Below, piece after piece: positions 1 to 7,170 of a DNA stretch of 40,521 bases. The notes beneath the pieces were generated by a model. The model searched no databases, was not told the origin of the DNA, and was given only the letters and a program-made list of their open reading frames with translations. A program made the translations under genes and the position numbers. Positions within the stretch are counted from its first letter, which is position 1. Each line of letters starts with the position of its first letter. This DNA comes from a virus, in the IMG/VR virus record IMGVR_UViG_3300025000_000220, positions 1-40,521 of that record; one strand, 5' to 3'.

Positions 1-129
1 CCTAAAAAAATCCCCGGAGGGAAAAATGAAGGTGCCTTTAATAGAGACATTGACCCTTACGTACTAAAAGACTGGCTGGTGACCGGTCTCTCCTTTCAAG
101 AAGCTTCAGATGAAGTCATAAAGGGTTGA
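1..129 (+). CDS. C-terminal part of a hypothetical protein (5' truncated by window edge)
   Basis: An open frame enters at base 1 in phase 1 and ends at TGA 127-129, giving 42 residues that begin PKKIPGGKNEGAF and end EASDEVIKG. There is no start codon with a ribosome site, so this is a gene tail. The frame is in phase with the open gene that leaves the window at 40521, whose last residues are TFKVRT. Joining the two gives a continuous protein of about 131 residues. I do not recognise the family. The C-terminal part (DWLVTGLSFQEASDEVI) looks like a short helical, HTH-like segment, but this is only an impression. Confidence 0.6.
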   Translation, partial: PKKIPGGKNEGAFNRDIDPYVLKDWLVTGLSFQEASDEVIKG

Positions 130-233
130 TGTTTCTACTAAAAGTATCTTCATAGTTTTAAGAATTCGCATAGAACTATTTGAAACTTTTATTAAATTGA
201 ATAGAACTATATTTAAAAAGCTGGAGGTGTAAA
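130..233 (+). promoter_or_regulatory. Intergenic leader with direct repeat, upstream of the packaging/head operon
   Basis: This 104-base AT-rich gap precedes the long head-tail gene run. It holds two exact copies of ATAGAACTAT, at 170-179 and 201-210. Their starts are 31 bases apart, about three helical turns, which suits a protein-binding site. A TTGAAA at 180-185 could be a -35 box, but no well-spaced -10 follows. The partner gene has a GGAGG site at 223-227. This is the natural place for a promoter of the structural operon, but the exact promoter is not resolved. Confidence 0.35.
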
Positions 234-584
234 ATGTCCGCTCCTAAGGAAGACACCAAACGGCCAAAAAAGATACGAGCTCCTGGAAAAACTTTGGAGA
301 CTCGAGAAAATCAACTAATTGCATTATCTGTTGATTTGGCCGAACAGCAACTTTCTGCAGGAACGGCATCATCACAAGTCATAACTCATTTTTTAAAACT
401 TGGTTCCACTAAGGAACGCTTAGAAAAAGAAAAACTCATCGAAGAAAATAAACTTCTTAGAGCTAAAACTAATTCATTGGAATCTGCCAAAAGAATTGAA
501 GAACTTTACGTTAGAGCTATTACAGCTATGCGTAATTATGGTGGACAATCAGATGAAGGAGTTAATGATGACGTTGATGAATAA
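234..584 (+). CDS. Putative small terminase subunit / packaging accessory protein
   Basis: A 116-residue charged helical protein. A basic N-terminus (KRPKKIRAPG) is followed by LETRENQLIALSVDLAEQQL, then a segment around residues 40-55 (GTASSQVITHFLKLGSTKE), then a predicted coiled coil (EKEKLIEENKLLRAKTNSLES) and an acidic C-terminus. Proteins with this pattern recur just upstream of the HNH endonuclease and large terminase in Gram-positive siphoviruses. I infer a DNA-recognition role in packaging, but no HTH is obvious and the family assignment is from memory. GGAGG at 223-227 supports the start. The end overlaps the start of the next gene. Confidence 0.6.
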   Translation: MSAPKEDTKRPKKIRAPGKTLETRENQLIALSVDLAEQQLSAGTASSQVITHFLKLGSTKERLEKEKLIEENKLLRAKTNSLESAKRIEELYVRAITAMRNYGGQSDEGVNDDVDE

Positions 585-996
585 ATCCTTCAGTGAGTTG
601 CGTAAAATTGAGAAATTTGAAGATAGATATTTTTATCTTCGACTCGGAGGTGTTGTCGGTAACGACACATTTGGTTTTGATCGTTATTTAAATCAAATGT
701 TATACACTTCTAATCATTGGTTAAAAACCAGGGACTATGTTATTGTTAGAGATTATGGATGTGACCTAGGTGTAAGAGATTATCCTATACATGGGCGTAT
801 TATTGTTCATCATATGAATCCAATCAGTATTGAAGATATTGAAAACGAACGTGATGATATTTTTGACCCTGAATTTTTAATATGTACATCACCTAACACG
901 CATCTAGCAATCCATTATGGGAATAAGGAGCTACTTCCAAAGTTACCAGTAGTTCGCCTACGTAATGATACTTGTCCCTGGTTTTTATTAAAATAA
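568..996 (+). CDS. HNH endonuclease (packaging-associated)
   Basis: The protein has the phage HNH pattern: GRIIVHHMNPISIEDI with the metal-binding/catalytic HH pair, then SPNTHLAIHYGN supplying the Asn and distal His, then a conserved NDTCPW tail. HNH proteins beside large terminases are known in other phages to be needed for DNA packaging and terminase cleavage. The start is ambiguous among ATG 565, 568 and 577. AAGGAG at 556-561 favours 568 (six-base spacing). The start overlaps the preceding gene, implying translational coupling. An upstream in-frame ATG at 496 lies inside the previous gene and has no ribosome site. Confidence 0.85.
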   Translation: MTLMNKSFSELRKIEKFEDRYFYLRLGGVVGNDTFGFDRYLNQMLYTSNHWLKTRDYVIVRDYGCDLGVRDYPIHGRIIVHHMNPISIEDIENERDDIFDPEFLICTSPNTHLAIHYGNKELLPKLPVVRLRNDTCPWFLLK

Positions 997-1012
997 AAAA
1001 GAAGGAGTTGAG

Positions 1013-1546
1013 ATGGACAACAATAAATTTAATAATCAACATCGTAATAATAACGATCCTCGTTTCAAAGATCCTAAGAGATTTCATGGTCTAACTGCTG
1101 GTATTCAAAGTAATCCAGTGGGTAATGAAAAACCATTCGTCAATCGAGATCTTTCAGAAAATCTGGAAGTAGTTCATGAAGAAACAGAAGCTATAGATTT
1201 AAATGGAGTGCTCGATACAACTCCGGATAATTTTGTTAAAAGTCCGGAGACCTTTAACGAATTTACATCTGCTCCTGCTGAGGTTTCTGAGCCTGCAACG
1301 TTTAAAGGTTTGGATTTTGCGAACAAAGAAGATCTTACTTTTGTCGTCGTTTCAAATTGTAAAAAAGTAAATTTTCGAAGCAGTAAAACAAAACAAGAAG
1401 ATAATATTCTTTACGAAGCAGTAGCTGGAACTAAATTTGTTCTCCTCGATGAAGAAGATGAATGGAGTTACGTTCAAGAACTTAATACTTCAAAATTCTT
1501 AACTGGTTATATTATGAAAGAGTTTACTGATCGGATCTCAAAATGA
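1013..1546 (+). CDS. SH3b-like domain protein in the head/packaging module
   Basis: 177 residues. The N-terminal 100 or so are Asn/acidic-rich and probably disordered. The C-terminal 65 read as a bacterial SH3 fold: FVVVSNCKKVNFRSSKTKQE, then a hydrophobic LYEAVAGTKFVLLDE, a W in EDEWSYVQE, then GYIMKEF. The order V-x-LNVRS, G-TK-VLL, W-V, GYI matches SH3b repeats of cell-wall and phage proteins. GAAGGAG at 1001-1007 precedes the ATG. The end overlaps the next gene by four bases (ATGA). Its place in the head operon suggests a virion or assembly role, which is inference. Confidence 0.7.
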   Translation: MDNNKFNNQHRNNNDPRFKDPKRFHGLTAGIQSNPVGNEKPFVNRDLSENLEVVHEETEAIDLNGVLDTTPDNFVKSPETFNEFTSAPAEVSEPATFKGLDFANKEDLTFVVVSNCKKVNFRSSKTKQEDNILYEAVAGTKFVLLDEEDEWSYVQELNTSKFLTGYIMKEFTDRISK

Positions 1547-1908
1547 GCAGTATTCTCGACACAATAAAAAAAATGTTAGGTGTCGAGACAGACGTTGATG
1601 TTTTTGATACCGACATCATAGTGCATATTAATAGTGCGCTAATGACATTGAATCAACTTGGTGTTGGTCCAGCAGATTCTTTCTTTATTTCCGATAACAC
1701 AGCGGAATGGGACGATTTCTTCGGAACGGTTACCGAACTTGAGTTAGTGAAGTCTTATATTTATTTGAAAGTTAAAATGCTATTTGATACACCAACAAGT
1801 TCGACCGTTGTCGAAGCAATGACTCGGCAGATCACCGAATTTGAATGGCGATTAACTGCACAAGTTGAGAAAAATATTATTCCAGTTGAAGAGGTGGTGG
1901 ATGAGTGA
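1543..1908 (+). CDS. gp6-like head-tail connector protein
   Basis: 121 residues, mostly alpha-helical. It contains the connector-type segments DTDIIVHINSALMTLNQLGVGP (residues about 22-43), VKSYIYLKVKMLFDTP (68-83) and a final helix ITEFEWRLTAQVE. This is the pattern I know for the gp6-like adaptor that docks under the portal ring in HK97-type phages. It overlaps the preceding gene by ATGA and the following gene by eight bases, so the three are likely translationally coupled. The length is usual for the family. Confidence 0.8.
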   Translation: MSSILDTIKKMLGVETDVDVFDTDIIVHINSALMTLNQLGVGPADSFFISDNTAEWDDFFGTVTELELVKSYIYLKVKMLFDTPTSSTVVEAMTRQITEFEWRLTAQVEKNIIPVEEVVDE

Positions 1909-2308
1909 AAAAGAAATAATGCATGTTGGTGTTTTAGGTATGCGTTGGGGCCGAAGAAATGGGTCAACACCAAATCTATCAAGAAGAGATCTTCAAAAAA
2001 AAGCATACGAGGCAAAAAGATATACTAAGATTAAGACTACAAAAGCCATCAAACGGATGTCTACAAAGGAACTCAATAAGTATCTTAATAGTCCTCTTAT
2101 GAATGAAAAAATGGCAAATGTAAAAAGAAATAAAGCAGCAATAACAGCAGGAAAAATAGTAACGGTTGGTATTCTTGCTGGACCATTTGTTTATAGAAAA
2201 ATAAAAGAATTTGCTCCGCTTATTAAAATTGCCATGGAAAATGCTGCAAACGCAAAAGTTGCCGCCAATATTGCAGGTAAAGTAATTTATGATTCTCATT
2301 TTATTTAG
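1901..2308 (+). CDS. Small HxGVLGMRWGRR-tag protein 1
   Basis: 135 residues from ATG 1901, which is preceded by GAGGTGG and overlaps the previous stop. An earlier in-frame ATG at 1865 lies within the upstream gene without a ribosome site. The N-terminus is MSEKEIMHVGVLGMRWGRR, followed by a very basic helical region (RRDLQKKAYEAKRYTKIKT) and a hydrophobic stretch near residues 82-97 (GKIVTVGILAGPFVYRK). The His-x-Gly-Val-Leu-Gly-Met-Lys/Arg-Trp-Gly tag is common at protein ends in Gram-positive phages, but its function is unknown to me. This is the first of three adjacent paralogs. Confidence 0.75.
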   Translation: MSEKEIMHVGVLGMRWGRRNGSTPNLSRRDLQKKAYEAKRYTKIKTTKAIKRMSTKELNKYLNSPLMNEKMANVKRNKAAITAGKIVTVGILAGPFVYRKIKEFAPLIKIAMENAANAKVAANIAGKVIYDSHFI

Positions 2309-2322
2309 AAAGGATAAATAAT

Positions 2323-2736
2323 ATGGAAAATGAAATTAAACACGTTGGCGTTTTAGGTATGCGCTGGGGAAGACGTAAAACTTCCGATTCATCTGGAAGT
2401 TCTTCCGGAGGAAAACGAAAGGTCCAACAATATAAATCTGGAGAAACAGCGCTTGGTGGCGTCATACGACGTAACCAGGAAAGAGCCAGTATTCGTAGAT
2501 TTGAAGCTAAGTCTTTAACTAAAAATATGGATGGCCGGAAAGTCAATAAACTTTTTGGTAAAAGAAACATTGCCTCTGCGAAAAAAAAAGTAACGAATTT
2601 TCTCATGACCCCAGAGGCATCTAAAGTTAAGTGGACTGATATGTCTAAAAATGAAAAAGGTAAAACTTTAGCTGAGTCTGCTTTACTTGTTGTTGGTGCG
2701 GCAACATTATTTGCCATTAGCAGTACCATTCATTAG
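2323..2736 (+). CDS. Small HxGVLGMRWGRR-tag protein 2
   Basis: 137 residues starting MENEIKHVGVLGMRWGRRK, with AAAGGA at 2309-2314 ahead of the start. The tag is followed by a Ser/Gly linker (SSGSSSGGKRK), a basic helical middle, and a C-terminal hydrophobic stretch (ESALLVVGAATLFAISSTI, about residues 117-135) that could be a membrane anchor. It shares only the tag and the general design (tag, basic middle, hydrophobic end) with its neighbours, which suggests old duplication with fast divergence or convergent use of the tag. Confidence 0.75.
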   Translation: MENEIKHVGVLGMRWGRRKTSDSSGSSSGGKRKVQQYKSGETALGGVIRRNQERASIRRFEAKSLTKNMDGRKVNKLFGKRNIASAKKKVTNFLMTPEASKVKWTDMSKNEKGKTLAESALLVVGAATLFAISSTIH

Positions 2737-2759
2737 TAATTATAAAAAAGGAAGGTCCT

Positions 2760-3107
2760 ATGGCAGATGAATTAAAACATGTCGGCATTCTTGGTATGCG
2801 TTGGGGCCGAAGAAGGGGATCTAATTCTTCACCACCGACTAGTCGTGAGCATAAGCAACTCAAAAGTGCTCAGAAAAAAAAAGTTAGTCAGTTAAGTAAT
2901 GAAGAAATTCGTGCTGCAAATACTCGTAAGCAACTTGAAAAACAGTATAAAGACATGAATCCTTCAAAAATTGCGCAAGGCCAAAAAGTAGTTAAGAATA
3001 TTCTTGGTGCTATTGGCGCGGCAACTCTTGCTGCCACTACAATTATTACTGCTGTCGAAACTGGTAAAAAAGTTTATGCTCAAATCACACCATTAATAAA
3101 GAAATAG
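2760..3107 (+). CDS. Small HxGILGMRWGRR-tag protein 3
   Basis: 115 residues starting MADELKHVGILGMRWGRRR, preceded by GGAAGG at 2750-2755. The middle is Lys/Gln-rich and helical (EHKQLKSAQKKKVSQLSNEE), and the end has a hydrophobic stretch (ILGAIGAATLAATTIITAVE, about residues 82-101). It has the same three-part plan as the two genes upstream. The large terminase begins eight bases after its stop, so it belongs to the packaging/head transcript. No function can be assigned from sequence. Confidence 0.75.
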   Translation: MADELKHVGILGMRWGRRRGSNSSPPTSREHKQLKSAQKKKVSQLSNEEIRAANTRKQLEKQYKDMNPSKIAQGQKVVKNILGAIGAATLAATTIITAVETGKKVYAQITPLIKK

Positions 3108-3114
3108 GTTAATA

Positions 3115-4860
3115 ATGTCTTTATCAAACACAGCAACACCAAGATATTACGGTGAGTTTAGAGATAAAGTGATCCATGGTGAGATACCGGTATGCAAAGA
3201 GATATCATTAGAAATGAATCGTATTGATTTACTCATTGCTAATCCAGCAGTTTACTATGATGACAAAGCAGTACAAGGCTTTATCGATTACTGTAATGAT
3301 GAATTAACATTAACTGATGGTTCTGATTTGGTGTTGTTGGACACATTTAAACTATGGGCCGAACAAATCTACGGATGGTATTATTATGTAGAGCGAAGTA
3401 TCTATGAACCAAACGCAGATGGACATGGCGGGCATTTTGTTCGCAAGATGGTAAAGAAACGACTCATAAATAAACAGTATTTGATAATTGCGCGTGGCTC
3501 CGCTAAATCGATGTATGGTTCGTGCATACAAAATTACTTTTTAAATGTTGACACAGCTACCACACATCAAATCACAACAGCACCAACAATGAAACAAGCT
3601 GACGAAGTAATGTCGCCAATAAGAACTTCTATCACGCGTGCGCGCGGTCCACTTTTTAAGTTCTTAACTGAAGGTTCATTACAGAACACAACAGGATCTA
3701 GAGCAAACCGTGTGAAGTTGGCATCGACAAAAAAAGGTATTGAAAACTTTCTTACTGGTTCTATTGTCGAGATTCGTCCTATGGCTATCGACAAGCTCCA
3801 AGGTCTCAGACCATTTGTTAGTACTGTCGATGAGTGGCTATCTGGTGACATTAGAGAAGATGTTGTTGGCGCAATTGAACAAGGTGCATCTAAACTTGAG
3901 GACTATCTAATCATAGCGATGAGTTCAGAAGGCACTGTCCGTAACAGTAGTGGTGATACTATCAAAATGGAATTACTTGACATCTTAAAGGGCGAATACA
4001 TAAACCCTCATGTCTCCATTTGGTATTACAAGCTCGATGACATACTAGAAATTAATAATCCAGACATGTGGTTGAAAGCAAATCCTAACCTGGGTAAAAC
4101 TGTCTCTTATGAGACCTACCAATTAGATGTCGAAAGAGCAGAAAACGCTCCAGCAACACGCAATGATATTCTCGCAAAAAGATTTGGGTTACCGATGGAA
4201 GGGTATACTTACTTCTTCACTTATGAAGAAACACTTCCACATAAGAAGCGAGATTTCTGGTCTATGCCTTGTGCTCTTGGTCTTGATCTTTCTCAGGGCG
4301 ACGACTTCTGCGCTTTTACGTTTCTATTTCCTTTAAAGAATGGATCGTTTGGTGTAAAAGTTCGTTGCTATATTTCATCATTAACGTTGATGAAACTTCC
4401 CGCAGCAATGCGTATAAAGTATGATCAATTTATGAATGAAGGAAGTCTTCAAGTTCTCGACTGTACAGTTTTAGACATGAGTGAGGTCTATGAAGACCTT
4501 GATCAGTTTATTATTGCTGAAGGAATCGATGTTCGCGCTCTTGGTTTTGATCCTTATAATGCTAAAGAGTTTATCGAACGATGGGAAGCTGAGAATGGTC
4601 CTTATGGGATTGAGAAAGTTATACAAGGTGCTAGAACAGAGTCTGTTCCTTTAGGTGAATTGAAAACCCTTTCGGAAGAGAGAATGTTATTATTTGATCA
4701 GGAATTAATGTCGTTTGCTATGGGAAATGCGGTAACATTAGAAGATACAAATGGTAATCGCAAACTCTTTAAGAAACGATATGACCAAAAAATCGATCCG
4801 GTTGCAGCAATGATGGATGCATATATTGCATTCAAAGCTCATAAAGAATCTTTTGAATAA
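3115..4860 (+). CDS. terL: Terminase large subunit
   Basis: 581 residues, the usual length for a Terminase_1-type ATPase-nuclease that pumps DNA into the prohead. The ATPase half has a Walker A-like loop ARGSAKS at residues 126-132 and Walker B STVDEW at 236-241 with the catalytic Glu. A probable coupling motif lies at AMSSEG (268-273). The nuclease half has Asp391 in LGLDLSQGDD, Asp479 in ALGFDP and Asp568 in MMDAY, matching the RNase H-like acidic cluster. The start lies eight bases after the previous stop with a weak ribosome site (ATAGG), so coupling to the upstream gene is likely. Confidence 0.95.
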   Translation: MSLSNTATPRYYGEFRDKVIHGEIPVCKEISLEMNRIDLLIANPAVYYDDKAVQGFIDYCNDELTLTDGSDLVLLDTFKLWAEQIYGWYYYVERSIYEPNADGHGGHFVRKMVKKRLINKQYLIIARGSAKSMYGSCIQNYFLNVDTATTHQITTAPTMKQADEVMSPIRTSITRARGPLFKFLTEGSLQNTTGSRANRVKLASTKKGIENFLTGSIVEIRPMAIDKLQGLRPFVSTVDEWLSGDIREDVVGAIEQGASKLEDYLIIAMSSEGTVRNSSGDTIKMELLDILKGEYINPHVSIWYYKLDDILEINNPDMWLKANPNLGKTVSYETYQLDVERAENAPATRNDILAKRFGLPMEGYTYFFTYEETLPHKKRDFWSMPCALGLDLSQGDDFCAFTFLFPLKNGSFGVKVRCYISSLTLMKLPAAMRIKYDQFMNEGSLQVLDCTVLDMSEVYEDLDQFIIAEGIDVRALGFDPYNAKEFIERWEAENGPYGIEKVIQGARTESVPLGELKTLSEERMLLFDQELMSFAMGNAVTLEDTNGNRKLFKKRYDQKIDPVAAMMDAYIAFKAHKESFE

Positions 4861-4872
4861 GGAGAATAAGAT

Positions 4873-5856
4873 ATGGCATTAACGACGAAAGAAATAGCAT
4901 GGCTTGATAAATTCTCAAGATATTGGCCTGGTAATTTCCACTTTGGAACTCGATTGCAGGAATTATTTGGCGGAGCTACCAATGAGGGAACAATTGAAGG
5001 CACACCAGTTAATGCAGTTAATGCAACTGGTCTCTTAACCCTTACGGATGTAGTAAAAGATGGTGAAACAGTAACCATTAGCAATCCAGCAAAAACTGGA
5101 ACTAATGTATATGAGTTTCTTGCTGATGTTGCTCAGACAAAAACAGTTTCAACTCACAAAATTGTTAATATCGAGCCGGATACAGTCAAGGCGACAGGCA
5201 CTTTAACTCTTGCTGTTCAACCAACTGTTGGCGATACCTTAACAATTGGTGCAAATACTTACACTTTTGTTGCTGCTGGAACTGCTGGTGCTGTTGGCGA
5301 AGTGTCTGTTGGTGATGATCTCGCTGGTGCAAAACTTGCTTTGGTTGGCGTCATTAATGGTACTGATGGTTTGAATACTTCACATCCTTTAGTATCTGCC
5401 TCGGCTTTTGTTGGCGATGTGTGTACGCTTACTGCTTTTGTTGGTGGAACAGGTGGAAATGGAGTATCAACTGTTGAGACTTTCGCCAATGTCGATAATG
5501 TATTTGGTGCAGAAACTCTTGGTAGTGGCGCCGATTGTTCAGCAGCTGATGCTATTACAGCATTAGTCGCCGCAATCAATGCTCAAGATACTCAAGAAGT
5601 AACTGCTGCTCCTGGTGAAGGAACAACTGTAACTTTAACTGCGGATGTTGCTGGTATCATTGGTAATGATATTAATACTACATCAGTCTTGGCTAATGGT
5701 TCCTTTGGAGCCGCTAAGTTATCTGGTGGTATTAATGGTACAGTTGGCTCCCCATCGCAACTGATGATCGATGCCGACTACGTTTATGTTGCCATTGCTG
5801 CAAATACAATTTCTGGAAAAAACTGGCGTCGTGTTAGTGTCGGATCTGCATTCTAA
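4873..5856 (+). CDS. Head-fibre / decoration-like structural protein
   Basis: 327 residues, rich in Gly, Ala, Thr and Val. The first 40 residues (MALTTKEIAWLDKFSRYWPG, then GTRLQELFGG) and the last 35 (QLMIDADYVYVAIAANTISG, then WRRVSVG) resemble head-fibre or trimeric decoration proteins. The middle holds a beta-rich phage-virion domain beginning near residue 110 (VGDTLTIGANTYTFVAAG) of the kind found in tail sheaths and other surface proteins. AAGGAG at 4859-4864 precedes the ATG. Placement between terminase and portal fits a late virion protein. Exact role is uncertain. Confidence 0.65.
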   Translation: MALTTKEIAWLDKFSRYWPGNFHFGTRLQELFGGATNEGTIEGTPVNAVNATGLLTLTDVVKDGETVTISNPAKTGTNVYEFLADVAQTKTVSTHKIVNIEPDTVKATGTLTLAVQPTVGDTLTIGANTYTFVAAGTAGAVGEVSVGDDLAGAKLALVGVINGTDGLNTSHPLVSASAFVGDVCTLTAFVGGTGGNGVSTVETFANVDNVFGAETLGSGADCSAADAITALVAAINAQDTQEVTAAPGEGTTVTLTADVAGIIGNDINTTSVLANGSFGAAKLSGGINGTVGSPSQLMIDADYVYVAIAANTISGKNWRRVSVGSAF

Positions 5857-5898
5857 TTAGGAATTTAGAATACCAACGAAAGGAGGTCCGATAATTAT

Positions 5899-7167
5899 AT
5901 GCCGGATAGTTTTGGTAAAAGACTTAAGCATGCCTGGAGTGCGTTTAACAATCGAGAGCCCACTTACACTGGCTTCGAAGATCTAGGTCCAAGTAGTAGT
6001 AGTCGTCCAGATCGAATTCCACGGTTGAGGGGTAATGAGCGATCAATAAGTTCTGCAATCTATAACAAGATTGCAATCGATGTTGCTTCCTCTAAGATAA
6101 GGCACGTTAGAACAGATCAAAATGGAAGTTTTAAGAATGAGATTAAGTCTGATTTAAATTCTTGTCTCTCATTAGAAGCAAATATTGATCAGACTGGTCG
6201 TGCCTTTATTCAAGATGTTGTTCTATCTATGTTCGACGAAGGGTGCGTTGCTATTGTCCCTGTTGATACAACAGGCGACCCTGTTCTTTCTGGTAATTTT
6301 GACATACAAACAATGAGAACAGGTAAGGTAATAGAGTGGTACCCACGTCATGTTCGTCTCAACGTTTATAATGATCGTACTGGTAAGCGAGAAGACATAG
6401 TACTTGCAAAAAAAAGTGTCGCTATTATTGAGAATCCTCTATATGCGGTTATGAATGCACCAAATTCTACCCTTACACGACTTATCAATAAGCTTAATCT
6501 TCTAGATGCGATCGATACTCAAAGTGGTTCTGGAAAGTTAGATCTTGTTATTCAACTTCCATATGTAATTAAAACCGCTGCGCGTAAGCAACAAGCAGAA
6601 GAACGTCGTAAGGATATTGAAGACCAGTTGACCGGATCCAAGTATGGTATTGCGTACACAGATGGTACAGAACGCATTACCCAATTAAATCGTCCAGTAG
6701 AAAACAATCTCATGAAGCAAATTGAGTACCTAACGAGTATGCTTTACAGCCAGTTAGGGCTCACTGAGGCTATCTTTGATGGTACTGCTGACGAGGAAGC
6801 ATTGCTTAATTATTTTAATCGAACGATTGAGCCTATTTTATCCGCTATCGCAGATGGAATGACAAGAATATTTATAACCAAAACGGCTCGAACTCAAGGT
6901 CAAATAATTAAGGCATTTAAAGATCCGTTCAAATATGTTCCTGTTAGTGAATTGGCAACCATGGTTGATGGTTTTACTCGCAATGCGGTTCTATCTTCGA
7001 ACGAATTCCGTTCTGTTATCGAATTCCCTCCTAGCGAAGAACCGGATGCTAATAAATTGAGTAACAAAAATCTAAATCAACCAACTAATCAAATAGCGAA
7101 TAATCAAAAAATAGCGAATAATCAAAAAATAACGAAACAAACAAAAATGTTACGAAAGGAGCAATAA
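5899..7167 (+). CDS. Portal protein (HK97-type)
   Basis: 422 residues. The protein forms the dodecameric DNA channel at one capsid vertex. Evidence is the portal-like N-terminal block (RSISSAIYNKIAIDVASSKI), a wing region, the long stem-like helical stretch KTAARKQQAEERRKDIEDQL, QIEYLTSMLYSQLGLTEAIF (about residues 274-293), and its place between terminase and protease-capsid genes. AAAGGAGG lies at 5879-5886. The C-terminal 35 residues are low-complexity and contain the repeated unit QIANNQK, produced by an 18-base DNA repeat. The gene following starts four bases after the stop. Confidence 0.9.
   Translation: MPDSFGKRLKHAWSAFNNREPTYTGFEDLGPSSSSRPDRIPRLRGNERSISSAIYNKIAIDVASSKIRHVRTDQNGSFKNEIKSDLNSCLSLEANIDQTGRAFIQDVVLSMFDEGCVAIVPVDTTGDPVLSGNFDIQTMRTGKVIEWYPRHVRLNVYNDRTGKREDIVLAKKSVAIIENPLYAVMNAPNSTLTRLINKLNLLDAIDTQSGSGKLDLVIQLPYVIKTAARKQQAEERRKDIEDQLTGSKYGIAYTDGTERITQLNRPVENNLMKQIEYLTSMLYSQLGLTEAIFDGTADEEALLNYFNRTIEPILSAIADGMTRIFITKTARTQGQIIKAFKDPFKYVPVSELATMVDGFTRNAVLSSNEFRSVIEFPPSEEPDANKLSNKNLNQPTNQIANNQKIANNQKITKQTKMLRKEQ
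7092..7130 (+). repeat. 18-bp tandem microrepeat in the portal 3' end
   Basis: The unit AATAGCGAATAATCAAAA occurs twice exactly, at 7092-7109 and 7110-7127, with a partial third copy after it. The unit is a multiple of three and encodes (I/Q)ANNQK repeats in the portal's unstructured C-terminus. It probably arose by replication slippage. Confidence 0.85.
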
Positions 7168-7170
7168 CAA

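Noticed and set aside
4127-4336. 69-aa frame inside the large terminase gene
   Set aside because: Out-of-frame shadow in a gene with intact motifs on both sides.
5259-5579. Minus-strand frame of 106 aa in the head-fibre gene
   Set aside because: Shadow of a Gly/Ala/Val-rich coding region; no neighbours on that strand.
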